A DNA stretch of 64,000 bases from positions 124,001 through 188,000 of the forward strand of contig NZ_SJTF01000001.1 of NCBI RefSeq assembly GCF_004634245.1, in the 5' to 3' direction. Positions 27,903-35,683 of the stretch are shown piece after piece; the stretch's first letter is position 1; each line of letters begins with the position of its first letter. This DNA comes from Flavobacterium foetidum. Its GTDB lineage: Bacteria; Bacteroidota; Bacteroidia; Flavobacteriales; Flavobacteriaceae. Made by a program: the position numbers and the translations under genes. The notes beneath the pieces were generated by a model. The model made no database searches, was not told where the DNA came from, and was given only the letters and a program-made list of their open reading frames with translations.

Positions 27903-29072
27903 ATGAGAATAAATTTTTTAATGTCCTTTTTAGCGCTAACAATTACAGGAAATGTAATGAGTCAAAATATTTCTATACAAGTTTTGTCAGCAGTAGAAAA
28001 AGATAAAGTATTAAATAATGCCGAGGTAATGATTCAGCGTAACGGAGAATCATCAGCCAAAAAGTTGACCAATAGTCAAGGTAAAGCTGTAATTAATGGT
28101 GGTTTTCAAGATGACTCCAATACATTGTTAATCATTAAAAAAGAAAACTACTCGAGCTTGGTTGTAAAGTGTCCTTGCAATGATTTGACATACGCATTAA
28201 GTCCGGTGATGAAAAACTTGGACGGAATGAGAATTGTTTTGAACTGGGGCAGGTATCCAGCAGACCTAGATTCGCATTTAAGTTTTCCAGGAAACCATAT
28301 TTATTTTCAGAATAAAATAGGAAGTTCAGCCAATTTGGATGTTGATGATACAAATAGTTATGGGCCAGAAACGGTAACCATTGAAAAGAAAAAGTTTGGA
28401 AAAACCTATCATTATTTTGTTCATGATTTTTCGAACAGAGAAAATCCTAATTCTTTTCAACTATCAAATAGTGATGCAAAAGTATTTGTGTATGTGGGAC
28501 AGTCACTAGTTAAAACTTATTACATTCCAAAAAATAAAAAAGGAAATATTTGGAACTTATTTAAAATCAATGGCAATGGAGAAATTATAGACATCAACAC
28601 TATAATTTCTAAATCTCAGCAGGAAATAGGTATCGAAAGCTCTTATGATAATACTGAAGAACAGGTTTATGTTTCAAATGATGATAAAAAGAAAGCACTG
28701 CAATTAAACCAAAAAGGTGACTTAGCCTACCAAAACAAAGACATTGACCTAGCATTAAGTTTTTATAAGCAAGCTGTAGAATATTATCCAACTTTTGGAC
28801 AGGCTTACGGAAATTTAGGATTGATGTACATAAAAAAAGGTTTTAAAGCAGAAGCCATATATGCCAATCGAAAAGCGATAACATACGCTTCTGGAAATTC
28901 TGTAAACACAACTAAAGCTAGTGCTTATTTCAATATTGCTAAAATATTTGAAAACGATAATGATTTTGAAGGAGCATTAAACTATTACAAATTAGCTAAA
29001 GAGTTAAAAGAAAATACTGTTTATGATAATGCTATACTTAGAGTAGAAAACAAATTAAGAGGACAGCAATAA
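27903..29072 (+). CDS. Exported YfaP-like/TPR protein in the T6SSiii locus
   Basis: 389 residues with a signal peptide (MRINFLMSFLALTITGNVMSQ). Residues about 25-105 form a carboxypeptidase-regulatory-like beta domain. Residues about 108-215 include LNWGRYPADLDSHLSFP, a DUF2135/YfaP-type signature. Residues about 260-385 hold TPR helices (ALQLNQKGDLAYQNKDIDLA, YGNLGLMYIKKGFKAEAIYA). A periplasmic scaffold of this kind inside the operon is a candidate for one of the less conserved T6SSiii envelope parts; this is inference. It shares a duplicated leader with tssK. Confidence 0.7.
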   Translation: MRINFLMSFLALTITGNVMSQNISIQVLSAVEKDKVLNNAEVMIQRNGESSAKKLTNSQGKAVINGGFQDDSNTLLIIKKENYSSLVVKCPCNDLTYALSPVMKNLDGMRIVLNWGRYPADLDSHLSFPGNHIYFQNKIGSSANLDVDDTNSYGPETVTIEKKKFGKTYHYFVHDFSNRENPNSFQLSNSDAKVFVYVGQSLVKTYYIPKNKKGNIWNLFKINGNGEIIDINTIISKSQQEIGIESSYDNTEEQVYVSNDDKKKALQLNQKGDLAYQNKDIDLALSFYKQAVEYYPTFGQAYGNLGLMYIKKGFKAEAIYANRKAITYASGNSVNTTKASAYFNIAKIFENDNDFEGALNYYKLAKELKENTVYDNAILRVENKLRGQQ

Positions 29073-29105
29073 AAAAATAATTGTTTTTATACTAACTATC
29101 ATACA

Positions 29106-29233
29106 ATACCACTACAAAAAATTCCAAAAACAAATAAACACTAATTATTAGTCAACACTAATAAATATCTAAAACCTCATTTAATCCAATTACATGAGGC
29201 ATTTTGCTATGGAGTAAACTAAATAAAATTATA
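29106..29233 (+). promoter_or_regulatory. Leader sequence B with conserved hairpin, before tssK
   Basis: The sister copy of leader A. Arms 29175-29185 and 29189-29199 (CCTCATTTAAT / ATTACATGAGG) pair with one mismatch around the same CCA loop, followed by GCATTTTGCTATGG. The hairpin is kept although the left arm differs from copy A, so the structure may be what matters. Confidence 0.6.
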
Positions 29234-29244
29234 AGCAATAAATC

Positions 29245-30414
29245 ATGATAGAAAAATTAAATCATTTTCCTGTAAACTGGATAGATGGAATGAAAATCAA
29301 TAAAACACATTTTTTGGCAATGCAGGACAACGTTTCTGAATTGGTAAATGATGCTATTGGAATTCACACAACACCTATAAGCTATGGTTTGCTGGATTCA
29401 GGAAACCACAGCAAAGAATCGACCAAGATTACTTTGGGGATTGACAATCATAAACTATTAAGAGTACGGGTAGAAGAATGTCATGCCATTACGCCAAATG
29501 GTTCCAGAATCGAAATAAGTAAGGCAAATACAGATACATTGGATCTTCAAGTCCCGTATCCTGAAGATACTTATGAAATAAAAGAGGGAGAATCGATAGA
29601 ACTGCTTGCCTGTATTTCGGTTAATTCCAAAAAAAGAATTCCGTTTGGAGAACCCGATCCAGATGAGGTTCCGCCGAGATATCCGTTTACACAGCCAGAA
29701 TACAAACTTCATTTAATTAAAGCAGATGAGTTTCGTTCAGGGGTTGGGTATGGTGGTTTTTATCTCGCAATCGGAAAAATTCTAATTGGAGACACAACAA
29801 TTTTGGATGAAAATTATATACCGGCTTCAGTTACCGTTAGCTGTCACTCCAAACTAGCCGACATGCAGGCTGAAATTGCAAGGTCATTTGGTCAGATTGA
29901 GATTTATTCGGTGCAAATTTCCCAGAAAATCAATCGATTCCAGCAAACTGGAGTATTGGCCCAAACCGTGATGGAATTATCAGACAATACAAGTTATTTC
30001 TTAGGGAATTGTCTAACGCAGTTTCGTTGGTTTTCGTTGCATCAGCATCCGGCTTCAATGTTGAGCACAGTGGTTTCTTTCGCTAGAGTGATGAAGAATT
30101 TTATCGATTCTAAAGCCGGAGCAGGAAAAGAAGAACTTCTAAATTATTTCGCAGAATGGTGCGATTTGTCCCAAGGCGATCTGGAAGTGCTTTTTACAAC
30201 CCTTATCAATACAAATTATGATCATGTTCATATAGATAAAACAGCAAAATTGACAATGAATTTTCTAGTGAAAATAGAAAAGCTGTTTGAAACTTTAAGC
30301 AAACTGGACTACATCGGAAAGAAAAAAGAAAGCATCGAGTTATTCGTTGCCGAGACAGAGAAAAAAGACATTGTTCACAATCCTAAAAGACACGGTTTTT
30401 TCATTAAAGATTAA
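29245..30414 (+). CDS. tssK: T6SS baseplate subunit TssK
   Basis: 389 residues resembling Bacteroidetes TssK. The N-terminus VNWIDGMKINKTHFLAMQDN corresponds to the shell domain that binds the baseplate wedge. A central beta domain includes PFGEPDPDEVPPRYPF at about 131-146. The C-terminal helical part runs from about 215 (ADMQAEIARSFGQIEIYSVQISQKINRFQQ). TssK links the TssEFG wedge to the membrane complex, here presumably TssN/TssO. It heads the tssK-tssO-tssB-tssC run. Confidence 0.87.
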   Translation: MIEKLNHFPVNWIDGMKINKTHFLAMQDNVSELVNDAIGIHTTPISYGLLDSGNHSKESTKITLGIDNHKLLRVRVEECHAITPNGSRIEISKANTDTLDLQVPYPEDTYEIKEGESIELLACISVNSKKRIPFGEPDPDEVPPRYPFTQPEYKLHLIKADEFRSGVGYGGFYLAIGKILIGDTTILDENYIPASVTVSCHSKLADMQAEIARSFGQIEIYSVQISQKINRFQQTGVLAQTVMELSDNTSYFLGNCLTQFRWFSLHQHPASMLSTVVSFARVMKNFIDSKAGAGKEELLNYFAEWCDLSQGDLEVLFTTLINTNYDHVHIDKTAKLTMNFLVKIEKLFETLSKLDYIGKKKESIELFVAETEKKDIVHNPKRHGFFIKD

Positions 30415-30434
30415 TTATAAGAAGTAAATAGATT

Positions 30435-30947
30435 ATGGAAGTATTAAACAAAGATGAACGCCGAAAAGCTTTCTATGCTTTTCTAACAGCATTTCTAGTC
30501 ACTTTTGCAGTGATGTTTGCAGCCTTAGCCTTCAACCTATACCTGCCTACAGCAGAAAATAAAATATTGAAAGCAGAAAATGAAATGATGAAGAGAGAAT
30601 ATGATTATCAAACCAATTTTTCAATAAAAATTGACAGTGTAAGAATGACAATTGATTCTATCAATTCGCCAAAAGTTGATAATGATTTTCAGCAAAGATT
30701 AGCAAATGTTATGGTGGCTAATATTTATCAGAAAATTCCAAAAGATTCTACAGAGAACAAAAAACTGTATAGCAACATCATTTTGGCCTACAAGAATATC
30801 ATCGATTATAAAAAGCAAATTAGAAGTCTTACGCACAATGCGCACTTGATAGACAGTTTAAACCAATCTGCCAAAACATACAAAGAAGAGCTAGAGAAAG
30901 TAAGCAGAGATTTAGATGTATGCCGTCAGATTTATCAAAATCAATAG
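30435..30947 (+). CDS. tssO: T6SSiii membrane protein TssO
   Basis: 170 residues with a short cytoplasmic N-terminus, one membrane helix (about residues 13-35, FYAFLTAFLVTFAVMFAALAF) and a periplasmic coiled-coil region rich in heptad-like Leu/Ile (KILKAENEMMKREYDYQ; AKTYKEELEKVSRDLDVC). Length, topology and position between tssK and tssB match TssO, a T6SSiii-specific component of the trans-envelope complex. Confidence 0.85.
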   Translation: MEVLNKDERRKAFYAFLTAFLVTFAVMFAALAFNLYLPTAENKILKAENEMMKREYDYQTNFSIKIDSVRMTIDSINSPKVDNDFQQRLANVMVANIYQKIPKDSTENKKLYSNIILAYKNIIDYKKQIRSLTHNAHLIDSLNQSAKTYKEELEKVSRDLDVCRQIYQNQ

Positions 30948-30992
30948 AGTTCAATTAAAATGAAAGAATAATAACCATTAAAAATCAAAATT

Positions 30993-31442
30993 ATGTTGTC
31001 GAATTACGGAATTGGAGGAAATGAAGTTAAACTGGATGCAGATGAAGCAATAATTGCAATACCACAAAACAGAACCCTTGTCGCTCAAAAGTTAACGGTA
31101 GATGCACCAATCAAGCCAGAGTTGGTAGAAGGAATTACAAATGTTGAAAAAGCATTTGAACATTTTAAGCCAGAAGTAAAAGTAAATTTCGAAAATGCTG
31201 ATGGCGCTACAAAAGTAGAAGCTTTGAAATTTAAGAATTTAGGAGATTTTGGCATTAAAGGAATTACAGCTCAAAGCAGTTTTTTATCTGATTTGGAAAC
31301 AGAAAAAGATCAATATCAAAAAATCATCCGCCAGTTAAAGTCTAATAAAATTCTGAAAGCTGCATTAGAAGATCCAGAAGCTAAAAAGGCTTTGTTGGAA
31401 AGCCTTGGAACCTTGATAAATGAATTAAAAGAAAACAAATAA
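30993..31442 (+). CDS. tssB: T6SS sheath small subunit TssB (VipA)
   Basis: 149 residues. The core LTVDAPIKPELVEGITNVEK and FEHFKPEVKVNFENADG correspond to the VipA beta-strands, and FKNLGDFGIKGI to the conserved segment that interlocks with TssC. The helical C-terminus (ALLESLGTLINELKENK) is typical. It forms the contractile sheath with TssC, whose gene starts 17 bases later. Confidence 0.9.
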   Translation: MLSNYGIGGNEVKLDADEAIIAIPQNRTLVAQKLTVDAPIKPELVEGITNVEKAFEHFKPEVKVNFENADGATKVEALKFKNLGDFGIKGITAQSSFLSDLETEKDQYQKIIRQLKSNKILKAALEDPEAKKALLESLGTLINELKENK

Positions 31443-31458
31443 TTAAAAGAAAAGAAAT

Positions 31459-32826
31459 ATGTCTACTAAACAGGTACAGCAAAATACTGAAGATACTGCC
31501 GTTTTGGAACGCAAAGTATCTGGAAATTCAATTGAAAAAAACGTAGAGAAATTAGCCAAATATGGAGGATTTGATTTGCTGGAAATGGCAATCGAAGGCG
31601 TTCAAAACCTAAATCCTGACAGAAAGGCAAGAAGAAAAATTTTTCTTGGAGAAGTCAACAAAACTAAAGAAAGAGAAACTTTAAAAAAGACTTTAGAATT
31701 ATGGTCTTCTGTTTTGAGCGACAATGAAGCCCTGACTGATATGGTGGCACAATGTGAGGATAAATGTAAAGAATCTGAGGCTTTACTGAAAAAGAACTTG
31801 GCAAAAGCAATTGAAGATACGAGAGAAATTGAGGCAGCATACAGAACTGTTGCGTTATTCTTTAAAAATACAGAGACTGATAAAGTGAAGAATGTCACTA
31901 TTGTAAATGCTGATATTGAACAGCTGAAAGATTTAGACAATACTCGTTTTATTGATGCTATTCATTCAGAATTGGTAGATAATTATGATCGTTTAGATCT
32001 TAAAAACAATTATGGAATCTTAGTTATTCCTGGCTATTTAGGATCCAATAAAGTAGTCGAAAAATGGGCAAAAATCGCGCATGAAAACAAAGTAATGCTG
32101 GTAACTGATTTTGAACATCTTGACGAACCAGATGATGTTATGGAAATGTTTGATGCTGCATCACTTACCGGAGGAGATGTCTATCGTTCTAATGTTATCA
32201 TGACATGTAACTGGCTGGTAGGACGCGGCAGATTTGATGAGATAGGAGAAAATGAAGATTTGCATATTGCGCCATCTGCAGCATTGGCAGGAAAAATCTA
32301 TAAAACCTTGATGTCTCAAGTTACGGCAGGTAAAAAGTTTGGTGGAATTAACGAAGTCGACGGCGTTAAGTTTGATCTTAAGAAGAGCGAAATAGCAAAT
32401 CTTGAAAATCTTGGTTTAGTGCCAATGGTAAACGAATACGGAAAAGTAATGGCTTTTTCTGCTAAAACATTGTTCAGCGGAGATAATCTTGGTCTGCAGA
32501 CTTATTCTGTAGTTCGTGTTTTCGATTACGTTACAAAGGTATTAATGGATTTTCTTAATCGTCGTGCTTTCGAAAACTTCACTGCAAAAACACGTAAGGA
32601 AATCATGAACCAGATTGTGGCTTTCCTTGATGGAATTACGGGGCCAGATAAATTGATTGAAAATTTTGAGATTAGAAGATTTGAGCAAGATCCTATACAG
32701 AAAGATAGAATTTATATGGACATTCATATGAAACCTTATTTTCCAGCCAAAAACTTCCTTATCAAAATGGATGGTCATAAAGGAGATGACGGAACAGAAT
32801 GGGATACAGATTACGAGCAGAAGTAA
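31459..32826 (+). CDS. tssC: T6SS sheath large subunit TssC (VipB)
   Basis: 455 residues. The conserved TssC core is visible: YGILVIPGYLGSNKVVEKWAK at about 180-200, TGGDVYRSNVIMTCNWLVGRG, APSAALAGKI at about 275, and the C-terminal IQKDRIYMDIHMKPYFPAKNF with IKMDGH. The acidic C-terminus (GDDGTEWDTDYEQK) may serve ClpV recognition in this subtype. The gene closes the tssK-O-B-C run and is followed by a strong terminator. Confidence 0.92.
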   Translation: MSTKQVQQNTEDTAVLERKVSGNSIEKNVEKLAKYGGFDLLEMAIEGVQNLNPDRKARRKIFLGEVNKTKERETLKKTLELWSSVLSDNEALTDMVAQCEDKCKESEALLKKNLAKAIEDTREIEAAYRTVALFFKNTETDKVKNVTIVNADIEQLKDLDNTRFIDAIHSELVDNYDRLDLKNNYGILVIPGYLGSNKVVEKWAKIAHENKVMLVTDFEHLDEPDDVMEMFDAASLTGGDVYRSNVIMTCNWLVGRGRFDEIGENEDLHIAPSAALAGKIYKTLMSQVTAGKKFGGINEVDGVKFDLKKSEIANLENLGLVPMVNEYGKVMAFSAKTLFSGDNLGLQTYSVVRVFDYVTKVLMDFLNRRAFENFTAKTRKEIMNQIVAFLDGITGPDKLIENFEIRRFEQDPIQKDRIYMDIHMKPYFPAKNFLIKMDGHKGDDGTEWDTDYEQK

Positions 32827-32840
32827 TTGTCTTAATACCT

Positions 32841-32871
32841 AAAAGGAAACACAGTTTTTGTGTTTCCTTTT
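32841..32871 (+). terminator. Terminator after tssC
   Basis: Perfect 13-bp stem (AAAAGGAAACACA with TGTGTTTCCTTTT), 5-base loop. The arm itself ends in T. It is symmetrical, so it could act both ways. Confidence 0.8.
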
Positions 32872-32920
32872 AAATAAAAGCATTGATTTTTTCAATGATT
32901 AAACCAAATGATTTAAATGC

Positions 32921-33445
32921 ATGAAAGCAATTCAAGTTTTACTCTTATTCATATTATTTTCCCATTCATATATTGTATCGGCACAAAAAACAAACTCAAA
33001 TGATATTTTAACTTGTTCTATATCTCAAAACGAATTATTACTTGATAAAAAGAATTTTGCAAGTGCTCCACCAATATTACTGCGTGTTTATAACGAAGAT
33101 TTCGAGTATGCTGTTTGGCAACTAGGAAAGCGAAAACGAAAAATATATCTCTACTTTAAAATTTTTACTGACAATGTATGTGTCAAACAAAAACAGCCAT
33201 TAGCACTTTATTTCAAATCGGGAGATAAGTACATTCTTAAGAACTCTTTTGCTGTTAATTGCGATGGAACCGCTGCCCTTCAATTAAGACGAAAAGACAT
33301 AAAAAGAATAATGGCAAACGACATTAATTCAATCAAATTCTTTACGCTTAAAAAAGATTATGAGTTTAGTCCCAATAGTAAAGACAATCAAAACATTAAA
33401 GAATATCTGAGCGGTCTAAAATTGTACAAAATAAAGAAACGTTAA
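32921..33445 (+). CDS. Exported protein of unknown function, T6SSiii locus
   Basis: 174 residues with a signal peptide (MKAIQVLLLFILFSHSYIVSAQ). The mature part is basic and beta-rich (KRKRKIYLYFKIFTDNVC), has three Cys and ends KLYKIKKR. No family is recognised. Placement between the sheath and baseplate genes suggests a periplasmic accessory of the machine. It has its own upstream gap after the tssC terminator, so it may begin a new transcript. Confidence 0.6.
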   Translation: MKAIQVLLLFILFSHSYIVSAQKTNSNDILTCSISQNELLLDKKNFASAPPILLRVYNEDFEYAVWQLGKRKRKIYLYFKIFTDNVCVKQKQPLALYFKSGDKYILKNSFAVNCDGTAALQLRRKDIKRIMANDINSIKFFTLKKDYEFSPNSKDNQNIKEYLSGLKLYKIKKR

Positions 33446-33476
33446 CCTAAGTTTTACTCGATTTGTAATATAAAAT

Positions 33477-34190
33477 ATGGCTATACCAGAATTAAATCTT
33501 TCGTTAGGCTTAACAGATAATAAGGGTTCTGTTTTTTATGCTGGAAGTGGAGAAGGAAAAGTAATTGTTAGAACAGACTCAGCTTTAAAACAACATACAA
33601 TTGATATCGTAATTTCTGAAAAGCAAGTTGGAACCGTTAGTTTGAAAACCAACATTGAATCCGATGGAATTCCGTCAGAAATAGAAGTTCCGACTTATCA
33701 GATGATAGTTACCGATGATAAAACAAATGAAAAAGAAGTTTATCAGGTCACTCGTGATACTTATTTTTTTAAAGAACAATCAACCAAAAAGAATTTTTGG
33801 GCTTTTTTCGGATTGAGATTTCTTGCTTCCAAAATTTTTGTGTTTGAAAATGTAGTATTTGAGCCTTCAAAAGAGGCAATAGAAACTTTTGACATTTCTA
33901 AATACAGAAAATTAAATCACAACGAACTTGAATATAGTTTTCAAAACGGAAATCAAAAAATAAAACTTTATGCTGGCGACATCAATAAACTTCATGTAGA
34001 TAAAGAAACAAGCTGTTTTGTAATTGTGGACGAGAAGAAAGGACAACGTTTTATTGGAGATATTTTGTATCGTGAAAAATTTCTTAAGCTTACGCCAAAA
34101 GTGAAACTTCATATTATCAAGCGAAAATTAGTTTCTAATCTTGCCGAAACCAATAAACAGGGACAAATTGAAAAACTGATTTACATTTAA
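33477..34190 (+). CDS. Unknown cytoplasmic protein before tssE
   Basis: 237 residues without signal peptide or membrane segment. It begins MAIPELNLSLGLTDNKGSVF. The sequence is beta-strand-like with a repeated Lys/Thr-rich pattern and a central KKNFWAFFGLRFLASKIF. I do not recognise a family. The gene is 11 bases before tssE and looks part of the same transcript. A baseplate-accessory or spike-loading role is possible but only inferred from position. Confidence 0.6.
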   Translation: MAIPELNLSLGLTDNKGSVFYAGSGEGKVIVRTDSALKQHTIDIVISEKQVGTVSLKTNIESDGIPSEIEVPTYQMIVTDDKTNEKEVYQVTRDTYFFKEQSTKKNFWAFFGLRFLASKIFVFENVVFEPSKEAIETFDISKYRKLNHNELEYSFQNGNQKIKLYAGDINKLHVDKETSCFVIVDEKKGQRFIGDILYREKFLKLTPKVKLHIIKRKLVSNLAETNKQGQIEKLIYI

Positions 34191-34201
34191 AAAGACATAA
34201 T

Positions 34202-34633
34202 ATGAAAGGAGCTTTTTACAAATTGCCAATAGACTTTAGTGCTGTAATTCAAAAAAAAGAATTAGAAAGAACATCAATAGAGCATTCGATAGCGCAGCAG
34301 ATAATATTGCTGGCTACAACCACTTTTGGAGAATGCAAATTTGACGAAACTTTTGGATCAAAAATTTGGGAAATAGATTTCGATTTATTGATGAATGAAA
34401 ATACATTGAAGGAAACAATTTCAAAAACAATGAAACAGTCATTGCTCTTGCATGAAAGACGGATAGAACTTAATGAGTTAGAAATTGTATTGACTGAAAA
34501 CAAATATTTTGTAGACAATATTAGCAGATCAAAAAAAAGAGTTGACATTGTTATCGGTGCAAAGATAAAAAGCACCAATAGAAATTTTGATTTTAGAGGC
34601 TATTTCTTCGTAGGGCCTTTGTCATATAACTAA
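34202..34633 (+). CDS. tssE: T6SS baseplate subunit TssE (gp25-like)
   Basis: 143 residues of the gp25-like baseplate wedge family. The conserved region is TTFGECKFDETFGSKIWEIDF (about 39-59), where family members have RxxPEFGSxLxxxxF. The helix ETISKTMKQSLLLHERRIEL and the strand pair LNELEIVL follow. It nucleates sheath polymerisation. The gene ends about 115 bases before hcp, with an AT-rich gap between. Confidence 0.82.
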   Translation: MKGAFYKLPIDFSAVIQKKELERTSIEHSIAQQIILLATTTFGECKFDETFGSKIWEIDFDLLMNENTLKETISKTMKQSLLLHERRIELNELEIVLTENKYFVDNISRSKKRVDIVIGAKIKSTNRNFDFRGYFFVGPLSYN

Positions 34634-34683
34634 TAAATGCAAAATTACATTTTTATAAGTTTTATTTTATTTAAAAATATTAT

Positions 34684-34709
34684 ATTGTAAGAAATAATTT
34701 ATATATTTA
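34684..34709 (+). promoter_or_regulatory. Candidate promoter for hcp
   Basis: TTG at 34685-34687 and TATATTTA at 34702-34709 partly resemble Bacteroidetes -33/-7 elements, but the spacing is short and the -7 lacks the last G. The long AT-rich gap and the terminator behind hcp support a separate, strong hcp transcript. Confidence 0.35.
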
Positions 34710-34748
34710 CGAGATAATTAAATAAATTAATAACTAAAAATTTTTATT

Positions 34749-35135
34749 ATGTCGTTTTTAACATCATTGACAGTAGCAGGAAAAGAGTACAAAGTTCTTA
34801 ACGTAAGTTATGATTTAGCTCAGGAAACAGACGCTTCAGGACGTCCGTCTACAGTAACTCGTGGAGGTAGAATTATGCTTGAAGTAGAATCAACTGGAAG
34901 TACAGAATTGTTCGAATGGATGACCAATAATTTCGAAAGAAAGGATGGGTCAGTAAAATTTATCAAACGCGATTCTAATGCTACCTTAAAAGAGCTAAAG
35001 TTTACCGAAGCTTACATGGTAAAATACAAAGAGAACTTCGATCACAATAGTGATAATCCGTTAACGGAGACTTTTATGCTTTCTGCTCGTAAAATCTCAA
35101 TGGGTGGAGGTGAGTTTGATAATGCCTGGGTTTAA
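34749..35135 (+). CDS. tssD: T6SS tube protein Hcp (TssD), main copy
   Basis: 128 residues of the Bacteroidetes TssD/Hcp type: MSFLTSLTVAGKEYKVLNV, VTRGGRIMLEVEST, and the C-terminal ETFMLSARKISMGGGEFDNAW. Hexameric rings stack into the inner tube. Its codon use is more regular and GC-richer than that of neighbouring unknown genes, as expected for a very abundant protein, and it is followed by its own terminator. Confidence 0.92.
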   Translation: MSFLTSLTVAGKEYKVLNVSYDLAQETDASGRPSTVTRGGRIMLEVESTGSTELFEWMTNNFERKDGSVKFIKRDSNATLKELKFTEAYMVKYKENFDHNSDNPLTETFMLSARKISMGGGEFDNAWV

Positions 35136-35178
35136 TAGCCAAGTACTTTATCGAAGTTAATTAAACTTGAAAACTATT

Positions 35179-35210
35179 AAAGGAAGTCCATCTGAGGGCT
35201 TCCTTTTTTA
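35179..35210 (+). terminator. Terminator after hcp
   Basis: Stem AAAGGAAGtCC with GGgCTTCCTTT (one G-T pair), loop of six bases, then a T run. It would make hcp transcripts more abundant than the downstream vgrG genes. Confidence 0.8.
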
Positions 35211-35265
35211 TCACTATGCAAACTCTATACAATTTATAAAACAGTAAGATTTAAATAAGACAATT

Positions 35266-35661
35266 ATGAGTTTTTTATCAAAATTACACATCGACGGAGA
35301 AGAATACAATGTACTTGAATTTAATATCAATTTCAGGCAAGATATTGACACAGCAAGCAAACCTACTGGTAATGCAAAAGGCGGCATAATAAATATGACA
35401 ATTGAGGCAACGCACAATAGCCTTTTTTTGTCGTGGATGCTCAATGGGGAATTAACCAAAGACGGGAAAATTATTTTTTATAGAAGAGATGCATTAAGTA
35501 AAATGAAAGAACTGACTTTTGTGAAGGCGTTTTGTATTAACTATCATGAGCAGTTCACCAGTACAACAGAAATTCCGATGAAAATTACAATGGAATTGGT
35601 AGCTAAAGAATTAACCTTTGGCGATGCTAAATTTTTGAACAACTGGATTGAGTTAAATTAA
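35266..35661 (+). CDS. Second, divergent Hcp (TssD-like) protein
   Basis: 131 residues clearly related to the first Hcp (MSFLSKLHIDGEEYNVLEF; GGIINMTIEAT; TMELVAKELTFGDAKFLNNW) but changed at many positions. It lies 22 bases before vgrG. A VgrG-linked variant Hcp may form the tube tip or match the VgrG/effector set that follows. It has no obvious C-terminal toxin extension. Confidence 0.88.
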   Translation: MSFLSKLHIDGEEYNVLEFNINFRQDIDTASKPTGNAKGGIINMTIEATHNSLFLSWMLNGELTKDGKIIFYRRDALSKMKELTFVKAFCINYHEQFTSTTEIPMKITMELVAKELTFGDAKFLNNWIELN

Positions 35662-35683
35662 ACAACTTGTTAAATACTATATT

